DNA of 52,011 nt from CAIZGX01 sp044354975 (GCA_044354975.1 JBIKZA010000010.1:1-52011), one strand, 5' to 3'; counted from the stretch's first letter, positions 42,580 to 51,311 are shown. The notes: generated from the letters alone by a model not told the origin. Made by a program: numbers and translations.

Positions 42580-43284
42580 ATGTCAATTTCCGCAAGTCAG
42601 GTAGTGAAAATGTTCGGTGCTCAAGCCGCTTTGAATGGTGTTTCGTTTGAAGCGAAGAAAGGAGAAGTTATTGGCTTCTTAGGTCCGAATGGAGCTGGAA
42701 AGAGCACCATGATGAAGATTATCACGGGGTACATTCCGTGCAATTCGGGAAAGGTTTCTGTGTGTGGATATGATGTGAATGAAAAGCCATTAGAAGTTAA
42801 GCGACGTGTGGGCTATTTGCCAGAGCACAATCCCTTGTATACAGACATGTATGTGCGGGAATATTTGACTTTTGCGGGAAGCCTTCACGGAGTAAAGAAT
42901 TTGAAGAGCAGAGTGGAAGAAGTTATTGCTTTGGTAGGTCTAACGCCTGAAGCACACAAGCCTATTCAACAATTGTCGAAAGGATACCGTCAACGTGTGG
43001 GATTGGCACAAGCCATTATCCACGATCCTGAAGTGCTAATTCTCGATGAACCTACGAGCGGATTAGATCCGAACCAGATTGCGGATATTCGTGAGATTAT
43101 TATTCAAATGGGGAAGGAAAAAACGGTTCTGCTTTCTACGCACATTATGCAGGAAGTAGAGGCCATGTGTTCACGTGTAATCATTATAAGCAAAGGAAAC
43201 GTGGTGGCGAATGCGCCTGTGAGCGAGTTAATGGCGTCTGATCAAAAATTAGAACAAATATTTAAAGAATTAACGACGAAGTAA
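42580..43284 (+). CDS. gldA: Gliding-motility ABC transporter ATP-binding protein GldA
   Basis: The 234-residue ATPase has Walker A GPNGAGKSTMMKIITGY, the GldA/NosF-type QQLSKGYRQRVGLAQAI signature, Walker B VLILDEPTSGLDPNQ and switch His in LLSTHIM. Pattern and length match GldA, which with GldF and GldG is required for gliding in Flavobacterium johnsoniae. A related ABC-2 ATPase cannot be fully excluded without a search. gldF and gldG are not adjacent, which also holds in F. johnsoniae. The stop overlaps the next start by TAATG. Confidence 0.86.
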   Translation: MSISASQVVKMFGAQAALNGVSFEAKKGEVIGFLGPNGAGKSTMMKIITGYIPCNSGKVSVCGYDVNEKPLEVKRRVGYLPEHNPLYTDMYVREYLTFAGSLHGVKNLKSRVEEVIALVGLTPEAHKPIQQLSKGYRQRVGLAQAIIHDPEVLILDEPTSGLDPNQIADIREIIIQMGKEKTVLLSTHIMQEVEAMCSRVIIISKGNVVANAPVSELMASDQKLEQIFKELTTK

Positions 43285-43523
43285 TGGTAGCGAGTTTAGG
43301 TGGTGTAGTGAAGATTATACTTTGGCTTTTATTCCTTTCCGCGGTCTTTCGTTTTTTTATTCGTCTTACGGCTTCTTATGCGGTGAATAAGGTGAACGAA
43401 GAGGTAAAGAATAAAGAACGTGCACAAGGAAATACTCAAAATGAGAGAGCTAAACAAACGTCTGGAAATAAAACTCCCGACAGCGAATATGTAGATTTTG
43501 TAGAAATAAAAGATCAAGAATAA
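43284..43523 (+). CDS. Small DUF4834-like membrane protein
   Basis: The 79-residue protein has one hydrophobic N-terminal helix (VVKIILWLLFLSAVFRFFIR) followed by a charged, polar tail (AVNKVNEEVKNKERAQ). The pattern resembles DUF4834 proteins of Bacteroidota. It begins in the TAATG overlap with gldA and ends one base before the YfhO gene, so the three are probably one operon. The function is unknown. Confidence 0.75.
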   Translation: MVASLGGVVKIILWLLFLSAVFRFFIRLTASYAVNKVNEEVKNKERAQGNTQNERAKQTSGNKTPDSEYVDFVEIKDQE

Positions 43524-43524
43524 C

Positions 43525-46203
43525 ATGAATAAGTTTTTGAAATTGTCTTGGCCACACGCAGTGGCAATTCTTTCACTCGTTATTTTATCGAGTGTTTATT
43601 TCTCTCCGCTATGGCAGGGATACGATTTAGATCAGAACGATATTGTGCAGTGGAGAGGCATGTCTCAAGAGCTTTCCAACTATCGTGAACTGCACAAAGA
43701 AGAAGCCCTTTGGTCGAACTCCATGTTCGGAGGAATGCCGGCTTACCAAGTTTCTACAGAGCACAACGCCAACTTGCTTCGTCCGATTTTATTGACTCTT
43801 CGTCTCGGATTACCCGGTGCAATAGGAACTTTGTTTCTTTGCTTTTTAGGATATTACATTCTCGGATTGTGTCTTCGATTGGGCCCTTGGTACAGTCTCG
43901 TTGGCGCAGTCGCTTTCGGATTCGCAACCATTAACATTTTGTATCTCGGAGCAGGACACACGGGAAAGGTAACTTCAATTGCATTCTTAGCTCCGGCGCT
44001 CGGTGGATTCATTTTGGCGTTTAGAGGAAGAGCCTATTTAGGTGGTGCCATCTTCATGCTTTTCTTAGGATTGAACATCGCTGCGAATCACCTTCAAATG
44101 ACATACTATTTGGCGTTCTTGCTGGTAGCTGTTGCATTGGGAGAATCGGTTCGTTTAATTGTTGAGAAACAATTTAAAGCATTGGGTATGTCATTAGCTG
44201 TTTTGGCTGTTGCTAGCATAGTTGCCGTACTTCCAAGTGCGAGTAATTTAATGACGACCTACGAGTACAGCAAATACACCACCCGTGGTAGTTCAGACCT
44301 TACACTTAAACCAAAGGAAAGCTCAAACATTGAACAAGAAGGTCTGAGCGGTTCTTACATTCTCGACTACAACTTCGCTTCAGGAGAGCAATGGTCATTG
44401 TTAATCCCAAATGCCAAAGGCGGTGCTTCTGCTGCAATCGGAGATAAAAACAAAGACGCTATTCCAAATGCTGCGAAAGGAAATAAAAATGTAAACAAAT
44501 TCAAAGACGACCTAAAAGGAACCAACAGCTATTGGGGAGCACAGCGCTTTACCGGCGGTGCGTTCTATTTCGGTGCTGCTATTATGACGTTGTTCATCCT
44601 GGCTTTTGTTGGATTGAAAGACGGAATCAAGTGGCCATTCCTTGTGATTACCTTATTGGCATTGGGATTATGCTTGAAAGAAATGACTGGATTGAATTCC
44701 ATGTTCATTGAAAAAATTCCGATGTACAACAAATTCCGAGATTCGAAAATGATCTTGGTACTTATTCAAGTCATGGCAGCCGCAATGGGCATGATGTTCT
44801 TGAAGAAATTGGTGGAAGGTGAAATTGCCTGGGGCGAAAAAGGAAAGAAAATTTTAACTGGAGCAGTGGCTGTTTTCGCTATTGTAATCATGTATTTGTA
44901 TGTAAGCCCGAGTTCAACCGGGACAATGATAAGTCCACAAGAGCAAGAGCAATTCGATCAGATGGCGAAGAGTGCTCCGAAAGAACAGGTAGCGATGATC
45001 GACGATTACAGCAGCGCGTTGCAAGATGTTCGCGCAGAAATTTTCAAAGCAGATGCCAAGCGCTCTTTGTTTTTCGTGATTGTAGTTTCAGCTGCTATTT
45101 TGTCGTTGATCTATGTCAAAAACAAGAATTTAAGGCTAGCTGTTTTGCCGGTGATAGGTGTTCTAGCCTTAATGGACGGATTCAGCGTTTCAAGACGTTA
45201 TTTGAATTTAGAGAAAGAGAAAGGAGCGTATAAGAAGTTTGTAGCAATCGAAAACAAAGAGATTCCAGTGAAGGCCAAGGCCGCGGATTTTTCTATTCTT
45301 GATTTGGAAAAACCGAACGTAGCAGATTTCGATAATAAATCGAATGAGCTTGAACAAGCTTTGAAAAAATCTGGAATTTACGATCACGTGAAATCGAAAG
45401 ATGCAATGAAGGAAGTGGCCAATTTCGGAGCACTTCAATTGAATTCAGATTTCCGTGTCGCTCGTTTGGGCAATCCATTCAACGATGCAGAGACTTCGTT
45501 CTTTCACAAGAGCATTGGTGGATACCACGGTGCGAAATTGAAGCGCATGCAAGAAGTAATTGATTTCCATTTAGCAGAGGAATTAGACAGTGCAATCGCT
45601 TATTTACAAGCAGGTACTTTCGATTCGTTGGGCGGAAGCCTGACCGTTTTGAATATGCTGAATACGAAGTATTACATTGGAAACCCGGAGCAACCTGCCA
45701 TTCCAAATAAATTCGCAATGGGCAATGCATGGTTCATTTCGAAGGTGAGAACAACCAACAACAGCGACGAAGAGATGATGGCCTTGGGTGAAATTGATTC
45801 GAAGATTGAAGCTACAACACAGGCCTCTTTCGGAACTCAATTCCACGCAGCACAAAGCGCAGTTGATAGCACTGCTTCAGTTCGCATGCTGGCCTACGAA
45901 ACGAAAGTGTTGCGCTACGAAGTGAACAATACTTCTGCGGAAGCGCAGCCTGTGGTGTTCAGCGAAATCTACTATCCACAAGGATGGATTTGCAGAATAG
46001 ATGGAAATGAAGTGGAAGCTGCACGTGTGAACTATGTTCTCCGCGGAGCTATGATTCCTGCCGGAACGCACACCGTTGAATGGTCTTTCGAACCGAAGGT
46101 TTGGGAGAAAGGAACTACCATCTCTTACGCAGGTTCTGCATTGCTTTTCGCATTGCTTGCCTTCGCAGGATTTATGGTTTACAAGGAAGAGAAGAAAGCG
46201 TAA
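43525..46203 (+). CDS. YfhO family multi-spanning membrane protein
   Basis: The 892-residue protein has about twelve helices in the first 540 residues, then an extracytoplasmic part and a final helix at the C-terminus. Diagnostic segments are GGMPAYQVSTEH in the N-terminal periplasmic loop and the C-terminal YYPQGWICRIDGNEVEAARV followed by LRGAMIPAGTHTVEWSFEP. YfhO proteins resemble GT-C glycosyltransferases; Gram-positive relatives modify lipoteichoic acid with sugars. Its role in Bacteroidota is unknown. Its stop abuts the convergent neighbour's stop with no bases between. Confidence 0.92.
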   Translation: MNKFLKLSWPHAVAILSLVILSSVYFSPLWQGYDLDQNDIVQWRGMSQELSNYRELHKEEALWSNSMFGGMPAYQVSTEHNANLLRPILLTLRLGLPGAIGTLFLCFLGYYILGLCLRLGPWYSLVGAVAFGFATINILYLGAGHTGKVTSIAFLAPALGGFILAFRGRAYLGGAIFMLFLGLNIAANHLQMTYYLAFLLVAVALGESVRLIVEKQFKALGMSLAVLAVASIVAVLPSASNLMTTYEYSKYTTRGSSDLTLKPKESSNIEQEGLSGSYILDYNFASGEQWSLLIPNAKGGASAAIGDKNKDAIPNAAKGNKNVNKFKDDLKGTNSYWGAQRFTGGAFYFGAAIMTLFILAFVGLKDGIKWPFLVITLLALGLCLKEMTGLNSMFIEKIPMYNKFRDSKMILVLIQVMAAAMGMMFLKKLVEGEIAWGEKGKKILTGAVAVFAIVIMYLYVSPSSTGTMISPQEQEQFDQMAKSAPKEQVAMIDDYSSALQDVRAEIFKADAKRSLFFVIVVSAAILSLIYVKNKNLRLAVLPVIGVLALMDGFSVSRRYLNLEKEKGAYKKFVAIENKEIPVKAKAADFSILDLEKPNVADFDNKSNELEQALKKSGIYDHVKSKDAMKEVANFGALQLNSDFRVARLGNPFNDAETSFFHKSIGGYHGAKLKRMQEVIDFHLAEELDSAIAYLQAGTFDSLGGSLTVLNMLNTKYYIGNPEQPAIPNKFAMGNAWFISKVRTTNNSDEEMMALGEIDSKIEATTQASFGTQFHAAQSAVDSTASVRMLAYETKVLRYEVNNTSAEAQPVVFSEIYYPQGWICRIDGNEVEAARVNYVLRGAMIPAGTHTVEWSFEPKVWEKGTTISYAGSALLFALLAFAGFMVYKEEKKA

Positions 46204-46920
46204 TTACATAACGGGCTTTTCGTGGTGCGTGAGGTTCTGAATCAATAGCGCAACATTGGAAGCAAGTATTAGCGGGAAGATAACAGTGACCATCCATCCG
46301 TATGGGAAGTGAGTCGCTGCGTAATTCGGTTGGGTAAGTCCAAGCCACTGTGAATCGCTAGGAACACTTCCCAACACAAGAATGTACTGCCACACAATAG
46401 AGGCAATTCCAATAAAATTGAAAACACTAAAAGCAAGTTTATACTTGCTTTTTTTCTTGGGGAAAATAGGCATGCAAATCAAAGCAATCAACCCAAATAC
46501 CACATCGAAATTCATTCCGTAAAAAGTCATTTCCCAAGGCGTCTGTTTCCATGTAGCAAGAATGTAAAACATGGAAGCCACAGGAATTCTTAGATATTGA
46601 AGACTGTACAACCAAGACGGACGAAGCGCTCTCAGAAACCTTGCTCCACGCGGCGTAAAGGCCAATAACAAAATAAGAATTGAAGAAAATACAATCGGGA
46701 AAAGTAAATGACCCGTCCCGGTATTTTTATCCATGTACCACCGATTCAGCGCAAGCGTTGACTGAAAGATTGTCCATCCCAACAAAGCCAAGGCAAACAT
46801 ATGCGCTCTTTGCTGCGCGCGGAAATGCCCGCGAACAAACGCATACGTCATCATAATTCCAGCGAGCAATGTGAGTATGCAGGTGACAATAATTAGAGAA
46901 AAGGGAATGTTTTCAATCAT
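46204..46920 (-). CDS. Unrecognised seven-helix membrane protein
   Basis: The 238-residue protein has about seven hydrophobic helices (roughly 8-30, 40-62, 72-95, 103-125, 135-155, 165-185, 210-232), with only short loops and a His-rich C-terminal tail (NLTHHEKPVM). Aromatic and Trp residues near the helix ends (YGMNFDVVFG) suggest a transporter or cofactor protein, but I cannot name a family. It follows the DCC protein gene by 2 bases on the same strand, so it may share its redox context. Confidence 0.78.
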   Translation of the reverse strand: MIENIPFSLIIVTCILTLLAGIMMTYAFVRGHFRAQQRAHMFALALLGWTIFQSTLALNRWYMDKNTGTGHLLFPIVFSSILILLLAFTPRGARFLRALRPSWLYSLQYLRIPVASMFYILATWKQTPWEMTFYGMNFDVVFGLIALICMPIFPKKKSKYKLAFSVFNFIGIASIVWQYILVLGSVPSDSQWLGLTQPNYAATHFPYGWMVTVIFPLILASNVALLIQNLTHHEKPVM

Positions 46921-46922
46921 GA

Positions 46923-47318
46923 TTATGGAAGAATTTTCGATTGCAATTTAGGTTCAAATTCGCAAGAGGATTTTCCGTTTAGGTGGTGTCTGTTTTTCGC
47001 AATGAAATTATAAATTCCATTCAAGAAAAACAGCGGGCAGACGAATGTCAGTATTAACAATATTGAGAGGGGGGCTTTCACTTCGTAAAATAATTGTCGA
47101 AGGGCGAGTCCTTTGTGGAATTTCCTTCCATTTACAATTAAAATAATCCCAGATAGCGACTCTCGCTCTTGCACAGAGAGAAGACTCTCGGCCTCTTTTC
47201 CCTTCAACCCAGAAAAAAATAAATCGGAATGTCTGGAATGTCTATGAATTCGCTGCACCCAACGGTTGCAAAACAGGCAGTCGCTGTCGAAGAAAAGTAT
47301 CTTTTTGGTGCTTAACAT
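46923..47318 (-). CDS. DCC family thiol-disulfide oxidoreductase (DUF393)
   Basis: The 131-residue protein has the DCC signature at the N-terminus: ILFFDSDCLFCNRWVQRIHR, with the active-site D-S-D-C-x-x-C. The family has a thioredoxin-like fold and is predicted to exchange disulfides; no client is known. A hydrophobic segment (ILLILTFVCPLFFLNGIYNF) near residue 90 suggests membrane association. It is upstream of the seven-helix protein. A TAACTTTG box lies 14 bases upstream of its ATG. Confidence 0.9.
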   Translation of the reverse strand: MLSTKKILFFDSDCLFCNRWVQRIHRHSRHSDLFFSGLKGKEAESLLSVQERESLSGIILIVNGRKFHKGLALRQLFYEVKAPLSILLILTFVCPLFFLNGIYNFIAKNRHHLNGKSSCEFEPKLQSKILP

Positions 47319-47332
47319 TGTTGAGAATTAAA

Positions 47333-47340
47333 CAAAGTTA
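47333..47340 (-). promoter_or_regulatory. -7 promoter box for the DCC gene
   Basis: TAACTTTG on the minus strand matches TAnnTTTG and ends 14 bases before ATG 47318. No TTG is found at -33. Confidence 0.45.
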
Positions 47341-47355
47341 ACCTTGAAGTGTCTT

Positions 47356-47363
47356 TACATTTG
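47356..47363 (+). promoter_or_regulatory. -7 promoter box for the FemAB-like operon
   Basis: TACATTTG matches TAnnTTTG, 17 bases before ATG 47381. It lies 15 bases from the divergent DCC box. No good -33 TTG. Confidence 0.45.
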
Positions 47364-47380
47364 CGAATCTTTTGAGAATT

Positions 47381-48643
47381 ATGGTAAACTGCTGTGTGTT
47401 TGGTGAACGAAAGAAAGTGCGGTGGTCACTTGGCTCTTCTGAGCTCAGTTATACCGTAACCGATAAGTTTATCGACGTCCCCTCAGAAACGTGGGATTCT
47501 CTCAATCACGAGCAGAACGTATTTCTCTCTTCAGAATATTTATCGGCACTTGCGAAATGTTGGGAAGGAAACCTCTTTTATATTTTGTTTTTCAAGAATG
47601 AAGCGCCCATCGGCATTGCGGTTTTACAATACACATATTTCGTTTCTGGTGAATTGAAGTCGCACGTGGATGTAGATGGCGGCGCCGGATTCGTTGCACG
47701 CGTATTCGGAAGACAGTCGCGACAATATCCCTTGATTTTATGTGGAAGTCCATTTTGCACGGGTCCGCACGGATATATTTTTCAAAAGGAAATTCAGGTG
47801 GAAGAAGCTACAACGGCATTGTGTTATGCCCTTACAGATGTTATCCATTTCTTGCGGAAGGACAAGCGCGATACACAGGCGGTTATTGTGAAAGACTTTT
47901 ATCCGAAGGATTACAATGCGTTGAACGAGTTGAAGGAATGCGGATTTCACACGTTCGCTGTCGATCATTTGTTGAAGATGCCATTGGATGGGAATTGGAA
48001 GACTTTCGACGATTACCTAAATGCGTTGAACACGAAGTTCAGAACCAAAGCGAAAGCCGCATTGAAGAAATTTGAAGGAGTTGAAACTCGCGTTTGGGAA
48101 GCCTCAGATTTGTTAGAAAATGCAACATTGGTTCAGGCGTTGTATAGAAATGTATATGACCGCGCTGAATTCGCCATGGAACCGTTAACGGTTGATTTTT
48201 TGGTTGAATTGAAAAACGTGCTCAAAGAAAAAATGCTCATTCAGGCCTATTATGCCGCGAATGAAATCATCGGATATCAGATTGCCTTAATCAACCACAA
48301 AGAATTGGAAGCGTTTTTAGTTGGAATAGATTACGAAGCAAATACGACTTATGGATTGTATTCAAACATGTTGCTTTCGTTTGTGAAATCCGGTATTGAC
48401 GAGCAGTGCGAAGAAATTGCATTTGGAAGAACAGCGGGAGAGATTAAATCAACTTTTGGGGCTGTACCAGTTGAAATGCGCATTGCCTTGCGTCATCCGG
48501 GAAGATTACGCAACGCCTTATTGAAATTATTCTTCACGAAAGTTCATCCAGGAAATGAGCCGCAACGTTCTCCATTCAAACAGGAATGGCAAAGCGAACT
48601 CGATAAAAAACAAGGGGAATGGAATTCCCAATTCAATGGCTAA
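47381..48643 (+). CDS. FemAB/GNAT-like acyltransferase
   Basis: The protein has 420 residues from ATG 47381 (an in-frame TTG at 47372 is possible). It is similar in organisation to FemAB-like and peptidoglycan-recognition GNAT proteins: an N-domain (ETWDSLNHEQNVFLSSEYLS), a long helix-rich middle with TKFRTKAKAALKKFEGVETR, and a C-terminal core with LINHKELEAFLVGIDYEANT and AFGRTAGEIKSTFGAVPVEM, which fit PF04339-type proteins. The substrate is unknown; an aminoacyl or acyl donor acting on an envelope precursor is likely. It is the first gene of an operon; the MFS gene start overlaps its end by 8 bases. Confidence 0.8.
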   Translation: MVNCCVFGERKKVRWSLGSSELSYTVTDKFIDVPSETWDSLNHEQNVFLSSEYLSALAKCWEGNLFYILFFKNEAPIGIAVLQYTYFVSGELKSHVDVDGGAGFVARVFGRQSRQYPLILCGSPFCTGPHGYIFQKEIQVEEATTALCYALTDVIHFLRKDKRDTQAVIVKDFYPKDYNALNELKECGFHTFAVDHLLKMPLDGNWKTFDDYLNALNTKFRTKAKAALKKFEGVETRVWEASDLLENATLVQALYRNVYDRAEFAMEPLTVDFLVELKNVLKEKMLIQAYYAANEIIGYQIALINHKELEAFLVGIDYEANTTYGLYSNMLLSFVKSGIDEQCEEIAFGRTAGEIKSTFGAVPVEMRIALRHPGRLRNALLKLFFTKVHPGNEPQRSPFKQEWQSELDKKQGEWNSQFNG

Positions 48644-49901
48644 TTCAACGAGTAAGGAACGCTGGATTTTAGTTGCCTTGGCAGCCATTCAGTTTACGAA
48701 TATTGTGGACTTCATGATTATGATGCCCATGGGCGATATCTTAAAGCGCGACTTGGGTGTTGGTCCAACAGGATTCGGATGGCTCGTGAGCTCCTACGGA
48801 TTGGCAGCAGGATTGACTTCTTTCTTGGGCGTTTTCTATCTCGATAATCTTCCTCGAAAAAAAGCATTGTTGCTAGCATACTTAGGATTCATGCTCGGAA
48901 CGTTAAGCAGCGCGCTTGTTCCAACTACCGATAACAATGAATTGAATTATTACTTGTTTGTCGGGACGCGAATTTTAACAGGCATTACAGGCGGATTGTT
49001 AGGCGGATTGGTTATGTCTATTGTGGCCGACGTTATACCTATGGAACGAAGAGGAAAAGCTATGGCGGCTATCACACTTGCTTTTTCACTGGCTTCCATT
49101 TTGGGAGTTCCCATGGCGTTAACCATGGTCGATTTTTTTGATGGAAATTGGCACGTGCCTTTTTACATGGTGAGTGCACTCAGTCTGCCGTTTTGGTTTC
49201 TGGCTTGGAAAATGCTCCCGCCACTGCGCGATCACTTGGATCGAAGAACGCACAAGTTCGAACCCATGGAAACCTTTAAGGCTTCGTTTTCGAATGTGGC
49301 GCAGCGAAACGCCCTGCTATTTACAGTGTTGCTTGTACTCGGACAGTTCACCATTATTTCCTTCTTAACTCCCTACATGATTTCCAATGTGAAATTGGAA
49401 CAACACGAAGTGAAGTACATCTATTTGGTTGGCGGATTCTGCACGGTGATCAGTAGTATTTTAATTGGAAGAGCAGTAGATAAAATTGGAAGATTTAAAG
49501 TGTTCGGATTCTTCGCGTTGCTATCGCTCATTCCCATTTTCATTAACACGAATTTGCCTGAAACCGATTTGTGGATTGTCTTAACCATAGCCGGATTTTT
49601 CTTCGTTATGGTAACGGGAAGAATGATTCCAGCGAACACCATTGTAAGCGGTGTCGTGAATCCCAAGCACCGCGCAGGTTTCATGAGTTTGAATTCTGCC
49701 GCACAAAGCACCGCATCTGGAATTAGCGCTGCATTAGCTGGGAGTATTATAACACAAGCCAATGCGAATGCTCCTTTAGAAAACTATCACATTGTTGGAT
49801 ACGTTGCTATGTGCTTCACGCTCATCGCGTTTTTCGTTATGCTTCGTTTAAAAAACTTAGCGAAAAAAGTTGAAGAACCAATTAAATTAGCAAAAGTATG
49901 A
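48636..49901 (+). CDS. Major facilitator superfamily transporter
   Basis: The 421-residue protein from ATG 48636 (inside the last 8 bases of the previous gene) has twelve helices. Motif A appears as YLDNLPRKKALLLAY after helix 2, and helix 4 starts GTRILTGITGGLLGG; the second half has VGRAVDKIGRF-type spacing (ILIGRAVDKIGRFKVFGFFA). It resembles drug:H+ antiporter-1-type exporters (AraJ-like). An upstream in-frame start at 48555 would overlap the previous gene by about 90 bases and is unlikely. The 4-base ATGA overlap with the next gene argues for translational coupling. Confidence 0.93.
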   Translation: MANSTSKERWILVALAAIQFTNIVDFMIMMPMGDILKRDLGVGPTGFGWLVSSYGLAAGLTSFLGVFYLDNLPRKKALLLAYLGFMLGTLSSALVPTTDNNELNYYLFVGTRILTGITGGLLGGLVMSIVADVIPMERRGKAMAAITLAFSLASILGVPMALTMVDFFDGNWHVPFYMVSALSLPFWFLAWKMLPPLRDHLDRRTHKFEPMETFKASFSNVAQRNALLFTVLLVLGQFTIISFLTPYMISNVKLEQHEVKYIYLVGGFCTVISSILIGRAVDKIGRFKVFGFFALLSLIPIFINTNLPETDLWIVLTIAGFFFVMVTGRMIPANTIVSGVVNPKHRAGFMSLNSAAQSTASGISAALAGSIITQANANAPLENYHIVGYVAMCFTLIAFFVMLRLKNLAKKVEEPIKLAKV

Positions 49902-50143
49902 GAGCCATTGAAACCATTCCTCACCCGCGCATTCGCATTGTTGTTCATTCTTGGAATGGCAAGTGGATAGTAGAGTTTGAGGCAGCCTCGTACAAACAAG
50001 CCATAAAGATTGATCAAGAGGCCGTGAAAACCATTGAGGCTGTTAGACTATTATTAAACGACGAATTTCTAACCGAAATTGAAAATCAATTTCAAAACTT
50101 ACATAAAGCATGGAGCATCAACTTTCAGAAAATCAACCCGTGA
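49898..50143 (+). CDS. Small hypothetical protein
   Basis: The 81-residue soluble protein (MRAIETIPHPRIRIVVHSWN) has alternating beta strands and one C-terminal helix (LNDEFLTEIENQFQNLHKAW). I do not recognise the family. It sits between the MFS exporter (ATGA overlap) and the OmpH-like gene, whose ATG lies inside its end. The conserved look of the N-terminal strands and the tight coupling make it a real gene. The function is unknown. Confidence 0.72.
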   Translation: MRAIETIPHPRIRIVVHSWNGKWIVEFEAASYKQAIKIDQEAVKTIEAVRLLLNDEFLTEIENQFQNLHKAWSINFQKINP

Positions 50144-50763
50144 AAAAGCCATTCGCTTTTAATTTAATTCTGGTTATTCTTTTCGCAGGAACCTTTGTTG
50201 CCTTGTTGGTAATGTGGAATAAATTGAATGCCGCAATGGAGTTGGCAGAGAAGTCCAAAGTGGTAGATACCATTAGTCCCGGACAAATGAAGATTGCTTT
50301 CGTGAATCTAGATTCATTGAATGCACAGTATTTATTTATCACCGAGAAATCTGCAGACTTGGAAAAAAGCGCTATAGCTGCCGAAGCCAAAGTGAAAGCC
50401 GAAGCCGCGAAGCGTCAGAAGGAAGTGAACGAATTGGTAGCTTACGCACAAAAGGGAAACCTTCCAGCCGATGAGCAAGCAACCGTTCAAAACAGAATGA
50501 GTCAATTGGAAAATGAATTGGCCCAAATTCAACAACAGGAAGAGCAACTGCTCATGCAAAACGAATCTGCCCTTCAAGAAAATTTAAGAAAGAAGTTGGA
50601 AGTGTACACCGCAAACTATGCAAAGGCGAACGGATGGGATTACATCTTCTCATACCAAAGCACTGCGCCACTTATTTTATTTGCGAATCCAATTTACGAT
50701 TTGACAGCTGAAATTGTGAAGGGATTGAACGCAGAATACGAAACTGAAAAGCAGGGAAATTAA
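50110..50763 (+). CDS. OmpH/Skp-like protein with an N-terminal membrane anchor
   Basis: The 217-residue protein resembles Skp/OmpH periplasmic chaperones: MKIAFVNLDSLNAQYLFITE begins the conserved domain, followed by a long coiled coil (about 75-165, rich in Glu/Lys/Ala/Gln) and a C-terminal strand (DYIFSYQSTAPLILFANPIY). Unlike Skp, it starts with a polar cytoplasmic stretch and an uncleaved-looking helix (FNLILVILFAGTFVALLVMW), so it is probably tethered to the inner membrane. ATG 50110 overlaps the preceding gene by 34 bases; GTG 50140, overlapping by 4 bases (GTGA), is an alternative. It ends in a TAATG overlap with the next gene. Confidence 0.86.
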   Translation: MEHQLSENQPVKKPFAFNLILVILFAGTFVALLVMWNKLNAAMELAEKSKVVDTISPGQMKIAFVNLDSLNAQYLFITEKSADLEKSAIAAEAKVKAEAAKRQKEVNELVAYAQKGNLPADEQATVQNRMSQLENELAQIQQQEEQLLMQNESALQENLRKKLEVYTANYAKANGWDYIFSYQSTAPLILFANPIYDLTAEIVKGLNAEYETEKQGN

Positions 50764-51311
50764 TGACAATCGCTGAACGTAAATACGCCGAGAACATTGC
50801 CGAGTATATTATTTACATGTGGCAAATGCAAGACTTGCTTCGTGCGGTGAATATGGATGTTGAATCGCTCGACAGCTTTTTGCGTTCCTTCCTTCCAACC
50901 GAAGAAAAAATTCAGGAAGAAAAAACGTGGTTCCAAGGATTAGCCAAAAGCATGAAGCGCAGCGGCGCTGAAGAAAAGGGCAATGTGGAAGAAGTGCAAG
51001 AAGTGATTTCCGAATTGAATTTGCTTCACACGACGTTGAATACCCTTCTTCGCGATGATGAATACATTGCAGCAAACGAAAGGGCAAAAGAAAGTCTTGA
51101 TGCTTATCGTGAAAGAGCAAACGGAAAAGCTTTGAGTGAAGTAGAGGCCTACTTAACTGCGTTATACGGACTTATGATTCTTCGTCTTCGTAAGCAAGAA
51201 ATCTCTGAGGAAACGAAAGATGCGATGAAGACTTTTTCAGATGTGATGGTGCTTCTAGCGCTTCAGTACAACAAGATGAAAAAGGGAGAGTCTGTTCAGC
51301 ATTTGAACTAG
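50763..51311 (+). CDS. DUF4924 family protein
   Basis: The 182-residue helical, cytoplasmic protein begins with the DUF4924 signature: RKYAENIAEYIIYMWQMQDL, then LRAVNMDVESLDSFLRSFL. The family occurs in Bacteroidota; no function is known. It begins in the TAATG overlap with the OmpH-like gene. The stop overlaps the convergent dtd stop by 4 bases. Confidence 0.9.
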   Translation: MTIAERKYAENIAEYIIYMWQMQDLLRAVNMDVESLDSFLRSFLPTEEKIQEEKTWFQGLAKSMKRSGAEEKGNVEEVQEVISELNLLHTTLNTLLRDDEYIAANERAKESLDAYRERANGKALSEVEAYLTALYGLMILRLRKQEISEETKDAMKTFSDVMVLLALQYNKMKKGESVQHLN

